Shown: positions 54,627 to 63,872, counted from the stretch's first letter. The stretch: DNA of 64,000 bases from Faucicola sp048551375 (GCF_048551375.1 NZ_JBLYZJ010000001.1:354339-418338), one strand, 5' to 3'. Numbers and translations: made by a program. The notes: generated by a model from the sequence alone, not told the origin.

Positions 54627-55184
54627 TTATTCTTTCAACGCATAAATTCCGGGCATATGACGCAGATAACCATGATAGTCCATACCACAGCCATACACGT
54701 AACGGTCAGCAACATCCAATCCAACAAAATCAACCGAAAAATCTTTTACTTTGCGGTCGTGGACTTTATTCAGCAATACACAAGTTTTGATGGATTTTGG
54801 ATTTTCTTTTTTAAGCTCATCTACCACGGCTTTTAAGGTAATGCCTTCATCAAAAATATCATCAATCAGCAGAATATCCTCGCCAGCCAAGTTGACATCT
54901 GGTTTGAATTTCCATTCAAGCTCATTTGTGCCTTGGTTATTGCGATAGCGAGTGGCGTGGATATAGTACATACGATGGTAAAAGGTAAATTGGGTCAATA
55001 GTTGCCCTGCAGGAATCAGACCGCCATTCATCACCACCATCACGATGGGGTTTTGTCCTGTATAATGCAGATTGACACTGGCAGAAAGACGCTCATAGCC
55101 AGATTGTACTTCATTACGGCTAATCAAACATTCAGAGTTACGAAGGGCTTCTTCAATTTGTTGATTGGTAATAGCTTGGGGCAT
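54627..55184 (-). CDS. hpt: Hypoxanthine-guanine phosphoribosyltransferase
   Basis: The 185-residue purine-salvage enzyme transfers phosphoribose from PRPP to hypoxanthine or guanine. The PRPP-binding motif is ILLIDDIFDEGIT, with the early VVMNGGLIPAGQLLTQF loop and the VDFVGLDVADRYVYGCGMDY C-terminal block. Family length is normal (about 180). Purine specificity cannot be settled from sequence alone, and xanthine use is possible. It lies 13 bp after an uncharacterised gene on the same strand and probably shares its transcript. Confidence 0.9.
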   Translation of the reverse strand: MPQAITNQQIEEALRNSECLISRNEVQSGYERLSASVNLHYTGQNPIVMVVMNGGLIPAGQLLTQFTFYHRMYYIHATRYRNNQGTNELEWKFKPDVNLAGEDILLIDDIFDEGITLKAVVDELKKENPKSIKTCVLLNKVHDRKVKDFSVDFVGLDVADRYVYGCGMDYHGYLRHMPGIYALKE

Positions 55185-55197
55185 AATAAAAGCCTTT

Positions 55198-55893
55198 TTA
55201 GTTTTGAGATTGAAAAATTAATGGTTGATAGTATTTAGTAAAGCGTTCAAGGGATTCTTGGGGCATTTGTGGGATTAAACGATGTAATGCTACTTCCAAC
55301 ACTTTTTTGATGACTCCATCAGCAACAGGGATAGCGGTGCGTTTAAGCATATTGAGGCTTAATGTTTTGGTGAAATCTACCAAAAAATGTTCAAGACTTG
55401 CATGAGCAAGTTGGGTAAATAACCGAGTAAGGTTGTTTACTTCGGCTTTGCCAAGCCCTTGTTGTACCCTTGCCATACATGCCAATAGCTCGGTTGCTAG
55501 TTTATCATCAAGCGGTACACCAATACGGCGTTGACCTGTGGGGTCGGTGCATAAAACTTGTTTGTCAAAAAATTCAAAACTTGGCAAAACCTGCGAGTTT
55601 TTAGCAGGGCTTAATACGGTATTAATTAATTTATCTGTGGTGGTTTCTATGGTATGGCTGACTTTGATTAAATGGGCTTTTCGCTCAGAGTCATCAGGCA
55701 AAGACTCGATAAGCTTGACCAACATTACATCCAATAGCTCTTTATTGGTCAAGTGTGTGATTTTATCACGATAAATATCATAGCGTTCTGGAACATTATC
55801 GTGATTAGAGGATTGCTTGGCAATCAAAGCGTAAGCCGTATCAATGGTTTGGCGTAGTTCGGAGGAGGGCAAAAAGCCAAAATAATAAGTCAT
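55198..55893 (-). CDS. Uncharacterised helical protein upstream of hpt
   Basis: The 231-residue protein starts at MTYYFGFLPS (ATG 55893), chosen over an upstream ATG at 55929. It is predicted mostly helical, with blocks such as LTNKELLDVMLVKLIESLP and GVIKKVLEVALHRLIPQMPQ. There is no signal peptide or membrane segment and no known motif. Its tight spacing to hpt suggests co-transcription but does not show function. Confidence 0.65.
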   Translation of the reverse strand: MTYYFGFLPSSELRQTIDTAYALIAKQSSNHDNVPERYDIYRDKITHLTNKELLDVMLVKLIESLPDDSERKAHLIKVSHTIETTTDKLINTVLSPAKNSQVLPSFEFFDKQVLCTDPTGQRRIGVPLDDKLATELLACMARVQQGLGKAEVNNLTRLFTQLAHASLEHFLVDFTKTLSLNMLKRTAIPVADGVIKKVLEVALHRLIPQMPQESLERFTKYYQPLIFQSQN

Positions 55894-56035
55894 AATAATT
55901 GATGAGTTATCACAAGGGAAATTTAGCAAATTAGTTTACGGTGTATGAGAAATTTAGGCAAGTAGATTTATATTTTTATACAAAATGCTGTTTTAATATA
56001 AAAAAATAAGCATTATGGTGAATGTTTATGCCCAA

Positions 56036-56080
56036 TATTTCAACGTCCCAGCCCCCTCATTACAAAAGAGGGAGCTTATA
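56036..56080. repeat. Degenerate family A palindrome (copy A5)
   Basis: CCCCCTCAT and a matching AAGAGGGAG separated by TACAA keep the family A layout, but with mismatches and a decayed left flank (AACGTCCCAG). It lies at the 3' end of roxA. Confidence 0.5.
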
Positions 56081-56084
56081 CTAA

Positions 56085-57230
56085 TCAAAAATCAATCGTT
56101 ACCCAACCATTTTCCAACCAATCCGCTACGTCATCAAGGTTCACGCCAGCCGATTCAATATCAGCTTGGTTTAACATATCACCATTTGCCAGTTGTTTAA
56201 GTAAGGCTTGGGCATTCGGCTCGATATCTTCATCACTAATGGCTTCACCATTGATATACAATGTTTCATTATCATACACCATACGACTGGCTAAGTCTTG
56301 GCAAATCACCGCACCGTCTTGCAAGCTGTCAGCGATTTCTTCCTCGCTCATCACTTCCCCTGGCAACAGCAAGTCATATTGGCGTTTGCTAACGGTTTCC
56401 ATCACAGTTTGATGGATTAAGTCATCGCCCATATCGGATTGTAAAAGCTCAATCAACTGGAGTTTGATATCGTCAATACTTGCTTGTGACACCTCGCCAG
56501 CACGAGTTAACGGTTGAGCGATTTTTAGTGGAATCGCTAGTTTATCAAGATGGGTCGCCACATCTGCCAAATTATCAAGCAAAGCTAGGGGGGAGGGACG
56601 GCGACAACCAAACGAGAAGGTCAAGCAGTCATCCACCGCCACGCCATAATGCGATAGATTGGTCGGTACATACAGTACATCACCTGCCTCAAGCACTGCA
56701 TCAAATACCAATTCGCCCATATCATCCATCAAGCGAATCGGTTGCCCTGTCAAAAACTCGGTGGTTTCATCACAATATTTACCCAGTTGCCAATGGCGAG
56801 AGCCATAGCCTTGAGCCAAGAAAACATCATAATTATCATAATGTTTGCCCACGCTACCGCCTTTGGGGGCGTAGGATACCATGATATCATCACGTTGCCA
56901 TTGTGGGATAAAGTCAAAGGCGTGCCACAGGTTTGCTAATTCTGGCGACCATTGCTCCATGTTTTGTACCAACACTGTCCAGTGATTTGGTAGGTGGTCA
57001 AAATCTTTTGGTTTAAAAGGGCTGGTTTTTAATGCCCATTTCCCATCTTTTTCGGTGATGAGGCGAGCTGTGGCGTCTTCGTCTTGTGCCAAATCAATGA
57101 TATCAGTAGGTTCAAACATACCGACCAATTGCGGTAAGCCATTTTTGATAAGTAGGGGCTTTTTTTGCCAATATTCTGCTAAAAATTGTTCAGCAGTAAA
57201 GGGTGGGGGTAAACAATAATTTTTTTTCAT
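56085..57230 (-). CDS. roxA: Ribosomal protein uL16 arginine hydroxylase (RoxA/YcfD, cupin)
   Basis: The 381-residue JmjC/cupin-fold 2-oxoglutarate-Fe(II) oxygenase matches RoxA (E. coli YcfD), which hydroxylates an arginine of ribosomal protein L16. The N-terminal EYWQKKPLLIKNGLPQLVG and the iron-binding H-x-D in GGSVGKHYDNYDVFLAQGYG are clear. The double-stranded beta-helix continues through VLEAGDVLYVPTNLSHYGVA with the distal His. A winged-helix-like C-terminal domain follows, as in the family. The length agrees (E. coli 373). Confidence 0.92.
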   Translation of the reverse strand: MKKNYCLPPPFTAEQFLAEYWQKKPLLIKNGLPQLVGMFEPTDIIDLAQDEDATARLITEKDGKWALKTSPFKPKDFDHLPNHWTVLVQNMEQWSPELANLWHAFDFIPQWQRDDIMVSYAPKGGSVGKHYDNYDVFLAQGYGSRHWQLGKYCDETTEFLTGQPIRLMDDMGELVFDAVLEAGDVLYVPTNLSHYGVAVDDCLTFSFGCRRPSPLALLDNLADVATHLDKLAIPLKIAQPLTRAGEVSQASIDDIKLQLIELLQSDMGDDLIHQTVMETVSKRQYDLLLPGEVMSEEEIADSLQDGAVICQDLASRMVYDNETLYINGEAISDEDIEPNAQALLKQLANGDMLNQADIESAGVNLDDVADWLENGWVTIDF

Positions 57231-57329
57231 GGTAAATTCTGTGATTTGGTTAATTTGAAAAAATAAAGAATCAAAACTAAATTTCTTGCTGATAGTGCAT
57301 TTGAAGCGTGGGTTTAAGGGTGCAAAATA

Positions 57330-57365
57330 AACGTAAGGTAGCCTGAAAGGTTCTTAAGCTACCTT
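57330..57365 (-). terminator. Terminator downstream of the 57.4-57.9 kb lipoprotein gene
   Basis: On the minus strand AAGGTAGC (57365-57358) pairs with GCTACCTT (57342-57335) and is followed by a T-rich ACGTTTTATTTT stretch. It lies about 80 bp past the lipoprotein stop. Confidence 0.55.
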
Positions 57366-57444
57366 TAGAGTTTCTGAAAGTGATAAATTATAGTAGATTT
57401 TTAATTTTAATTCACTATAGCTTTAAAAATACGACTTGCGTCTA

Positions 57445-57942
57445 TTATTGAACAATAACAGCCAAATCTGAAAGTTTGTCAATAAAAATATCATCATGAT
57501 TATTCATCGCTTTATTACAAAAATAAGTTTCTCCAGCACTATATTCTAGTTCATTATTCCACATTTTATATAAAGAGGTTTGCCAACCCGTGTAGCCACC
57601 ATAACTGTTTTTTGCATTCACATTAACACATACAGCATAAAAAGCTTTTCCTTTCACGCTTGATATGCGTCTTTCTAATTTGTCATTTATTGAGTAATTA
57701 TTAAAAATTTCAAAGGTTTTTTTAGGTGGCATAATAATTTTAATTTTCGCACTATCGTAATCTAATAAACGATTTTGCAAATCTTGGTGAATACGTTGTT
57801 CATAATCTTTCGGATAACTACCATAATCCGTTGATTTAATTTTCGACATGGTAAAGGTGGTATTGCTATGTTGTACAGGCTGACTTGCACACCCTGCCAA
57901 CGATAATGCCACAAGAAAACTAAAATACATTGTTGCTTTCAT
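57445..57942 (-). CDS. Putative lipoprotein, unknown function
   Basis: The start at 57942 gives MKATMYFSFLVALSLAGC, a signal with a lipobox (LAGC). A good TTGGAGC ribosome-binding site lies just upstream. An earlier in-frame ATG at 57993 would bury the signal. The mature part (about 145 residues) contains DYEQRIHQDLQNRLLDYDSA and a NAKNSYGGYTGWQTSLYKMW segment that resembles small lipoproteins of unknown role in related bacteria. It probably sits in the periplasm, attached to a membrane. Confidence 0.75.
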   Translation of the reverse strand: MKATMYFSFLVALSLAGCASQPVQHSNTTFTMSKIKSTDYGSYPKDYEQRIHQDLQNRLLDYDSAKIKIIMPPKKTFEIFNNYSINDKLERRISSVKGKAFYAVCVNVNAKNSYGGYTGWQTSLYKMWNNELEYSAGETYFCNKAMNNHDDIFIDKLSDLAVIVQ

Positions 57943-58058
57943 TTTATGCTCCAAATTAAGTTTGTAAAATATAATGGTATTATAAGCTAACACAAACTAT
58001 TTGTTTAAAAATATTTTACGAACCGCTTGCTAACATCCTGACATAAAAACTATCGATG

Positions 58059-58098
58059 GTTTGTGTTGAGTCTCATACTTCGACCCAACCTACAAATG
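58059..58098. repeat. Family C repeat (copy C2, reverse orientation)
   Basis: The reverse complement reads GCATTTGTAGGTTGGGT, then GAAGTATGAGACTCAACACAAACC in two matching parts with C1 (18614-18658). It lies at the 3' end of the CopD-like gene. Confidence 0.75.
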
Positions 58099-58114
58099 CC
58101 CTTTATCAAAATAA

Positions 58115-58567
58115 TTAAAATCCTGTGCGAAATAACGTCCCTGTCACTACAAAGGCGATTGCTAGGGTCACTATCATCAAAATATGGGCAATAAAAATTG
58201 AGCGAAATTTAGCATTCATCAAATCTTTTTTGACCTTAGGAATTATCCATAATTGGGCAGATAGGGCGGTAACAATCGTCAAAGCAAGCCATGTGAGTTT
58301 TAGCGTGAGCAACACCGCAATGGGGTTTTGATGGTTAGTAATCATCGACCATTGGGGCAATAATAGACCTGCCATTTTTAGCCCTGTGATGACTTGAATG
58401 ATTAACGCCGACATTCCCAATCGCTCAAAACTGGCTTCAAAATCCAAAATCCGCTGGCTACTGTGTTCTCGAATGGCTTTTGGCAACACCGCCACCGCAA
58501 GATAAATATGCCCACCGACCCACACGCACGCCCCCAATATATGTAAAAATAATAGCCAAAAGTTCAT
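58115..58567 (-). CDS. CopD-like membrane protein
   Basis: This 150-residue protein with four predicted membrane segments resembles the CopD/PF05425 group. The first helix has LHILGACVWVGGHIYLAVAV with the typical His and Trp, and a C-terminal helix has IAHILMIVTLAIAFVV with another His. CopD-type proteins are tied to copper uptake or heme-like membrane redox. The short standalone form is often uncharacterised. GGGG precedes the ATG. No copper-resistance genes accompany it here, so a copper role is not asserted. Confidence 0.75.
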   Translation of the reverse strand: MNFWLLFLHILGACVWVGGHIYLAVAVLPKAIREHSSQRILDFEASFERLGMSALIIQVITGLKMAGLLLPQWSMITNHQNPIAVLLTLKLTWLALTIVTALSAQLWIIPKVKKDLMNAKFRSIFIAHILMIVTLAIAFVVTGTLFRTGF

Positions 58568-58705
58568 ATTTACCCCACATAGCTGTTACCAATGGTTTTA
58601 TCATAGCCGAAAACTGCTGAATTTGTAAGACATGCTTGACTTTGTTTCAGCCTATTTTTACTATGGCAGTATCGCCAGACTGCACACATTTTAAGGAGGG
58701 ATGCT

Positions 58706-60193
58706 ATGAATTTTCAAGAATACACCCAATACGATGCTATGGGACTTGCCGAACTCATCAAAAAAGGCGAGGTATCTGCCAAAGAAGTGTTGCAGTCTGC
58801 CATTGACCGAGCCAATTTGTTAAACCCCAACCTTAACGCCATTATTCACCGTTTTGACGAAAAAGCCCTTGCCAATGCCAATCAATTACCCAATGGCGTG
58901 TTTACAGGTGTGCCGTATTTGCTCAAAGACTTGCTATATGAATACGCAGGCGAACCGCTAAAAATGGGAAGCCGAAGCATCAACGTCACCCCCACCAAAG
59001 ATAACGAAATCGTTAAACGCATGAAAGCCACAGGCGTGAATACCTTTGGCAAGACCAATACGCCAGAATTTGGCTTAATCATCACCACCGAACCCAAATC
59101 TTTTGGGGCGACCCACAATCCCCACAAGCACGGCTATAGCACAGGTGGCTCATCGGGTGGTAGTGCCTGCGTAGTCGCTAGTGGTATCGTACCAATGGCA
59201 GGCGGTGGAGATGGCGGTGGCTCGATTCGCTTTCCTGCCTCATGGTGTGGGGTGTTTGGCTTAAAGCCGACCAGTGGGCGTACGCCATTATCCTCGGTAT
59301 TGGGGGAAGATTGGAATGGAGCGGTCGCCAATCATGTGATTACTCGTTCAGTGCGTGACAGTGCGTTAATGCTCGATGCAATTAGTGGTCGAGAAATCGG
59401 CTCGCCGTATGTGATTGGCGATAGCGGTAACCATTCATTTTATCACGCCAGCCAAACAGCCCCAAAACCGCTCAGAATCGCTTTGCATAAAAAACCGCTC
59501 ATTACCAATACCGAGATTCATCCAGATGTCATGGCAACGCTTGAGCAAACTGCCAAACGCCTAGCGGATATGGGGCATATTGTCGAGGAAGCCGACCCTA
59601 ATATTGATATTCATCGGATGTGGCAAGATTTTTTGTATGTGGTCGCCAGTCATACCGCTCATACCATTGATGATATTGCTCGTACACATGGTAAACAGCA
59701 TATCAACAACCTCGAACCACAAACCTATAATATCGCCATGCTAGGGCGTTCGCTGTCGGCAGTGGATTTATTAAATGCCAAACAAGGTTGGCAAAGTGTC
59801 CGCTATCATACCGATGTGTTGCTATCGCAATATGATGTCATCCTATGTCCGACCGTCCCCACGCCAGCCGTTCCGTTGGGTATTTTGCCACCCAAAGCCT
59901 TTGATGAAACCATGATGAAGGTCAGTAACCCCTTTAAATTGGGTAAATTATTGCTCAAATCAGGTATGGTGGAAAAGCTCAGTCATCCTGTCCAGTCCAA
60001 GATGGCATTTACCATGCTTGCCAATATCACTGGCATGCCTGCGATGTCTGTACCGCTTGGCATGAGTGGTGATGGCTTGCCGATTGGGATGCAGTTTATA
60101 GCACGGCTCAATGATGAAGCCACGCTGTATAGCCTAGCAGGGCAAATGGAAAGGGCAGGGTGGTTTACTGATTTAAGTGGGTTGTTAAGCTAA
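58706..60193 (+). CDS. Amidase-signature family hydrolase
   Basis: The 495-residue protein has the complete Ser-cisSer-Lys triad: Lys74 in YLLKDLLYEY, Ser149 in STGGSSGGSA and Ser173 in GDGGGSIRFPASW. The spacing is as in known amidases. Its overall form (ITRSVRDSALMLDAI; MAFTMLANITGMPAMSVPLG) is closest to 6-aminohexanoate-cyclic-dimer hydrolase-like and general aryl/acyl amidases, not GatA, which would accompany gatB/gatC. The substrate is unknown. AAGGAGGG gives a very strong ribosome-binding site. Confidence 0.9.
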   Translation: MNFQEYTQYDAMGLAELIKKGEVSAKEVLQSAIDRANLLNPNLNAIIHRFDEKALANANQLPNGVFTGVPYLLKDLLYEYAGEPLKMGSRSINVTPTKDNEIVKRMKATGVNTFGKTNTPEFGLIITTEPKSFGATHNPHKHGYSTGGSSGGSACVVASGIVPMAGGGDGGGSIRFPASWCGVFGLKPTSGRTPLSSVLGEDWNGAVANHVITRSVRDSALMLDAISGREIGSPYVIGDSGNHSFYHASQTAPKPLRIALHKKPLITNTEIHPDVMATLEQTAKRLADMGHIVEEADPNIDIHRMWQDFLYVVASHTAHTIDDIARTHGKQHINNLEPQTYNIAMLGRSLSAVDLLNAKQGWQSVRYHTDVLLSQYDVILCPTVPTPAVPLGILPPKAFDETMMKVSNPFKLGKLLLKSGMVEKLSHPVQSKMAFTMLANITGMPAMSVPLGMSGDGLPIGMQFIARLNDEATLYSLAGQMERAGWFTDLSGLLS

Positions 60194-60224
60194 CCATAGT
60201 AAATCAAAACCAAAATAAGATAAA

Positions 60225-60262
60225 GTAGCGTGGGTTAGCCATTTTTTTGGCGTAACCCACGG
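60225..60262. repeat. Family D palindrome (copy D2)
   Basis: CGTGGGTTA (60229-60237) pairs with TAACCCACG (60253-60261) around GCCATTTTTTTGGCG, whose GCC/GGC ends extend the stem. It follows the amidase gene and may terminate it. Confidence 0.75.
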
Positions 60263-60475
60263 AATTTAAATGTATAATTTTGAACTTGAATGACGATAAT
60301 GTGATGATTAAGTGTGTTTAAGCTAGCAATAAAAAATCAAGAAACACATTATGAAACATATTTAACCCATCAGTTTGACAATTTATTTGATATTCTTAGC
60401 TCGGTTGTTTATATTAAAAAGCCACAAGGAAACGATAAATTCCCACAACAGGGAATCACCAAAGGAAGGTAAACC

Positions 60476-62140
60476 ATGACAGCAATTCTTAATCAACACG
60501 ACATCTATCAACAAGCTGACAACGCTTACGGATATCCACTCCTCATCAAAAGCCTTTTGACTCGAGCAAGAGCTGTATCTGGCAATAAATATATCCATTA
60601 TGCCGATAAAATGTCTTATACCTACAATGACTTTTTTAAACGTATCTGTCGCCTTGCCAACGTGCTAAAGGGCTTGGGCTTGCAAAAGGGCGATGTCGTT
60701 GCGGTAATGGATTGGGACACGCATCGTTATTTGGAATGTTATTTTGCCATTCCCATGTGTGGCTATGTGCTACAAACCGTCAACGTGCGACTGTCCGAAG
60801 ACAAAGTGCTTTATACCATCAATCATGCCAAACCCAAAGCATTGCTACTCAATTCAGAATTTTCACCGATGATAAAAAGCCATACCGAAGATGCTCCCTC
60901 TATCGAGCATGTGATTTGGTTGGATGATAATGGTATTGCCAAACCTGAGTATGCCAAAGGCGAATATGAAGCCATGCTTGCCGATGCCAGTGATAGCTAT
61001 GAGTTTGAAGATTTTGATGAAAACACCATCGCCACGACTTTTTATACCAGTGGCACGACAGGCAATCCAAAAGGCGTATTTTTTACCCATCGACAAATTG
61101 TGATGAATTCTTTGGTAGTCGCCACCGCCAATGCGTTAAACAATGAAGGGCAGGGGCTACGCTATAGTGATGTGTATATGCCAATGACCCCGATGTTCCA
61201 TGTCCATGCGTGGGGAATGCCGTATGTCGCCACCATGATTGGCTTGACCCAAATCTATCCAGGGCGATACCTACCTTCAGCGTTAATGGACTTGATTGCA
61301 AAACATGGTGTCAGTGTCACCCATTGCGTACCTGCGATTTTACAAATGTTATTGGCAGAAAATACCCAACGCAATAGCAATTTTAACGGTTTAAAAATGA
61401 TTATTGGTGGCTCAAAACTCAATGAAGGGCTTGCCAAAATGGCACTCGAAAACGGCATTGAAGTCTTGAGTGGCTATGGTATGTCCGAAACCTGTCCTGT
61501 ACTTAGTATTAGCGTATTTGACGAAACGAGCAAAGAGTTATCGCTTGATGAGCAAGTTAAAATGCGTTGTATGACAGGTAAGCCTGTATTACTGGTCGAT
61601 ATGCAAATATGGCATAATGGCGAAGTCATGCCACATGATGGCAAGTCAACAGGCGAAATCGTGGTGCGTAGCCCTTGGCTCACCCAAAGCTACTATAAAA
61701 ATCAAGATGCAGGTCGAGAGCTTTGGGAAGGGGGCTATCTGCATACCCAAGATATCGGCTTTATTGATGAAAATGGTAATATTAAAATTACTGACCGCCT
61801 AAAAGATGTGATTAAATCGGGTGGTGAGTGGATTTCATCCTTAGAAATCGAAACCATCTTGTCATTGCACCCAAGCGTTGCAGATATTGCAGTGATTGGC
61901 ATACCTGATGAGCGTTGGGGTGAGCGTCCATTGGCATTGGTGGTATTAAAGCCAACGCATCAAGACACCACAGCGGATGATATTATCGCTATCGCTCAAC
62001 AAGCCTTTGAAAAAGGTCATATCCCCAAATATGGCATTCCTAATGACTTGAAATTTGTCAATGAACTACCCAAAACCAGTGTTGGTAAAATTGATAAAAA
62101 AGTCATTCGTCAACACTATGCCGAAGGGTTGTTTGCTTAA
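60476..62140 (+). CDS. Fatty acid-CoA ligase (AMP-forming)
   Basis: The 554-residue adenylate-forming enzyme has the P-loop TTFYTSGTTGNPKGVFFTH, GYGMSETCPVLSIS, and the GYLHTQDIGFIDENGNIKIT / DRLKDVIKSGGEWISSLEIE motifs, with the C-terminal Lys in KTSVGKIDKK. It activates a fatty acid to acyl-CoA through acyl-AMP. It resembles the medium/long-chain AlkK-like branch rather than E. coli FadD, but chain length is not decidable from sequence. AAAGGAAGGT precedes the ATG. A 282-bp gap with palindrome D2 separates it from the amidase, so it is probably its own unit. Confidence 0.92.
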   Translation: MTAILNQHDIYQQADNAYGYPLLIKSLLTRARAVSGNKYIHYADKMSYTYNDFFKRICRLANVLKGLGLQKGDVVAVMDWDTHRYLECYFAIPMCGYVLQTVNVRLSEDKVLYTINHAKPKALLLNSEFSPMIKSHTEDAPSIEHVIWLDDNGIAKPEYAKGEYEAMLADASDSYEFEDFDENTIATTFYTSGTTGNPKGVFFTHRQIVMNSLVVATANALNNEGQGLRYSDVYMPMTPMFHVHAWGMPYVATMIGLTQIYPGRYLPSALMDLIAKHGVSVTHCVPAILQMLLAENTQRNSNFNGLKMIIGGSKLNEGLAKMALENGIEVLSGYGMSETCPVLSISVFDETSKELSLDEQVKMRCMTGKPVLLVDMQIWHNGEVMPHDGKSTGEIVVRSPWLTQSYYKNQDAGRELWEGGYLHTQDIGFIDENGNIKITDRLKDVIKSGGEWISSLEIETILSLHPSVADIAVIGIPDERWGERPLALVVLKPTHQDTTADDIIAIAQQAFEKGHIPKYGIPNDLKFVNELPKTSVGKIDKKVIRQHYAEGLFA

Positions 62141-62167
62141 TACCCTTAGAAGATAACAGTAAATCAT

Positions 62168-62197
62168 ACAAAGCCAAATTTCAGAGTTTGGCTTTGT
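62168..62197 (+). terminator. Terminator after the acyl-CoA ligase gene
   Basis: ACAAAGCCAAA (62168-62178), loop TTTCAGAG, TTTGGCTTTGT (62187-62197) make a perfect 11-bp stem, followed by T-rich hexamer repeats. It is 28 bp after the stop. Confidence 0.8.
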
Positions 62198-62228
62198 ATT
62201 TGTATTTGTATTTGTATTTGTATTTGTA
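62193..62228 (+). repeat. Hexanucleotide tandem tract (TTTGTA)6
   Basis: Six exact copies of TTTGTA run from 62193 to 62228, then one imperfect copy (TTTTTA). The tract overlaps the 3' arm of the terminator and ends 30 bp upstream of the candidate -35 of the Sel1-repeat gene. Such tracts change copy number by slippage. Confidence 0.95.
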
Positions 62229-62258
62229 TTTTTAGTTCACTTACATTTATGCTGATAT

Positions 62259-62286
62259 TTGTTTAGAAAAATCATTCTTCTAGAAT
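62259..62286 (+). promoter_or_regulatory. Candidate promoter of the Sel1-repeat gene
   Basis: TTGTTT (62259-62264) and TAGAAT (62281-62286) are spaced by 16 bp, about 75 bp before the ATG. The TTTGTA tract lies in the upstream (UP-element) position. Confidence 0.45.
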
Positions 62287-62359
62287 ACATGAATAAAAGC
62301 TCAGAAATCAAACCACACTTGTTGGTATTGGATAATAAACATAATTAGGAATATCAAGT

Positions 62360-63808
62360 ATGAGAAAATCGGTTTTGTTAGCAATCTTTTTAATCAACTC
62401 TAGCTTGATTGCGAACCCTAGTTTTGCGATAGATAAATCTCAAGAAGATATTGGTATTCAATGCGATAATTTAGCAGCTCAACCTTTAAATTCAGATAAC
62501 CCTGCTAATGTGAAAGGTGTTGAAATTGAAGAAATAGAGAGTAAGCAAGCTATTGTTGTATGTCAAGATGCCATTAATGATTATCCAAACATCCTACGCT
62601 ATCAATATAATCTTGCCCGTGTTTGGGATGCAGATGAGCAGTATGATAAAGCATATAAATCGTACTTAATGTTAGCAAATCAAGGATATAGTGCAGCCCA
62701 ACTGGGATTGGGGGTTTTATACCATCATGGAAGTGGCGTTAAACAATCCTATAAGGAAGCCATGAAATGGTATCAAAAGTCTGCTAGTCAACATCACCCC
62801 ATTGCATTTCATAACATTGCAGTTTTATATTTTTATGGGGATGGTGTTCCTCAATCTTATAAAAATGCTTACACTTGGTTTTTGAAGGCGGCAGAAGGTG
62901 GGTATCCTGATGCACAATATCAAGTTGGTGAGATGTATGCAGACGGAAATGGTGTCACTGCCTCACCACAGAAAGCTGAATACTGGTTAACTAAAGCTGC
63001 TGAAAATGGCTTAGAGTCTTCTTATTATGAATTAGGATATAAATTTGATAATGGCGATGGTGTGCCTCAATCTTATGAAAAAGCGTTTAGATGGTATGAA
63101 GCAGCGATAAAGCAAGAAAATCCATCTGCATATAACAATCTAGCTCTTCTGTATATGAATGGTAAAGGTGTACCTCAATCTTACGCAAAAGCAAAAACTT
63201 ATTTTGAAAAAGCACTTGAATTAGGTAATGAAAAAGGTGCCTATAATCTAGCCTTAATGTACCAAAACGGGAAGGGTGTTCCTCAATCATCTAATAAAGC
63301 AGTATATTATTACAAAATTGCGGTAGCTGCTGGTGATGCATCATCTCAAACTAATTTAGGCAGAATTTACGAAAAGGGTGATGGAGTCAAACAATCTTAT
63401 AAGGAAGCATTTCGATTAACCAAGCTTGCCGCTGAACAAGATGATGAAGTAGCTCTATACAACCTTGCTTATTATTATGAAAACGGTATGGGTACGAAAA
63501 AATCTCTCAAAAAAGGCGTTGAGTTTTATCAAAAATCTGCTGAGTTAGGCTATAGGGATGCTTTTAATAATCTTGGTGTCATGTATAAAAACGGTGAAGG
63601 CGTAATAAAGTCATACCAAAAAGCTTTTGAGAATTTCCAGATTGCGGCAAATAGAAATAATGCCAAGGCTCAGGCGAATCTTGCAGATTTATATTTAGCA
63701 GGCGATGGCGTAAGTCAATCCAATGAGAAAGCTATTTATTGGTATAAGAGAAGTGCTGAAAATGGCTATGATTATGCCAAAGAACAATTAGATTCACTAA
63801 AAAAGTAG
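62360..63808 (+). CDS. Secreted Sel1-repeat protein (ten repeats)
   Basis: The 482-residue product begins with a signal peptide (MRKSVLLAIFLINSSLIANP, cleavage near SFA). After ~85 residues it carries ten Sel1-like repeats of exactly 36 residues (about 112-472), each with a Y-x-x-G-x-G-V-x-x-S core such as GDGVPQSY and a KAxxWYxKAAExG-like second helix. Sel1 repeats are TPR-like helical pairs used for protein binding, so it is likely a periplasmic or secreted scaffold. Some family members act in host interaction. AGGAAT precedes the ATG. It is transcribed from its own promoter downstream of the hexamer tract. Confidence 0.9.
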   Translation: MRKSVLLAIFLINSSLIANPSFAIDKSQEDIGIQCDNLAAQPLNSDNPANVKGVEIEEIESKQAIVVCQDAINDYPNILRYQYNLARVWDADEQYDKAYKSYLMLANQGYSAAQLGLGVLYHHGSGVKQSYKEAMKWYQKSASQHHPIAFHNIAVLYFYGDGVPQSYKNAYTWFLKAAEGGYPDAQYQVGEMYADGNGVTASPQKAEYWLTKAAENGLESSYYELGYKFDNGDGVPQSYEKAFRWYEAAIKQENPSAYNNLALLYMNGKGVPQSYAKAKTYFEKALELGNEKGAYNLALMYQNGKGVPQSSNKAVYYYKIAVAAGDASSQTNLGRIYEKGDGVKQSYKEAFRLTKLAAEQDDEVALYNLAYYYENGMGTKKSLKKGVEFYQKSAELGYRDAFNNLGVMYKNGEGVIKSYQKAFENFQIAANRNNAKAQANLADLYLAGDGVSQSNEKAIYWYKRSAENGYDYAKEQLDSLKK

Positions 63809-63847
63809 CTATTTTTAAAATAAACCAATGGAAGCAATTACAGATAA

Positions 63848-63872
63848 CTGCAAATCTTTGATTGATTTGCAG
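63848..63872 (+). terminator. Hairpin after the Sel1-repeat gene
   Basis: CTGCAAATC (63848-63856), loop TTTGATT, GATTTGCAG (63864-63872). It lacks a clean T run right after the stem, so a terminator role is only probable. Confidence 0.45.
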
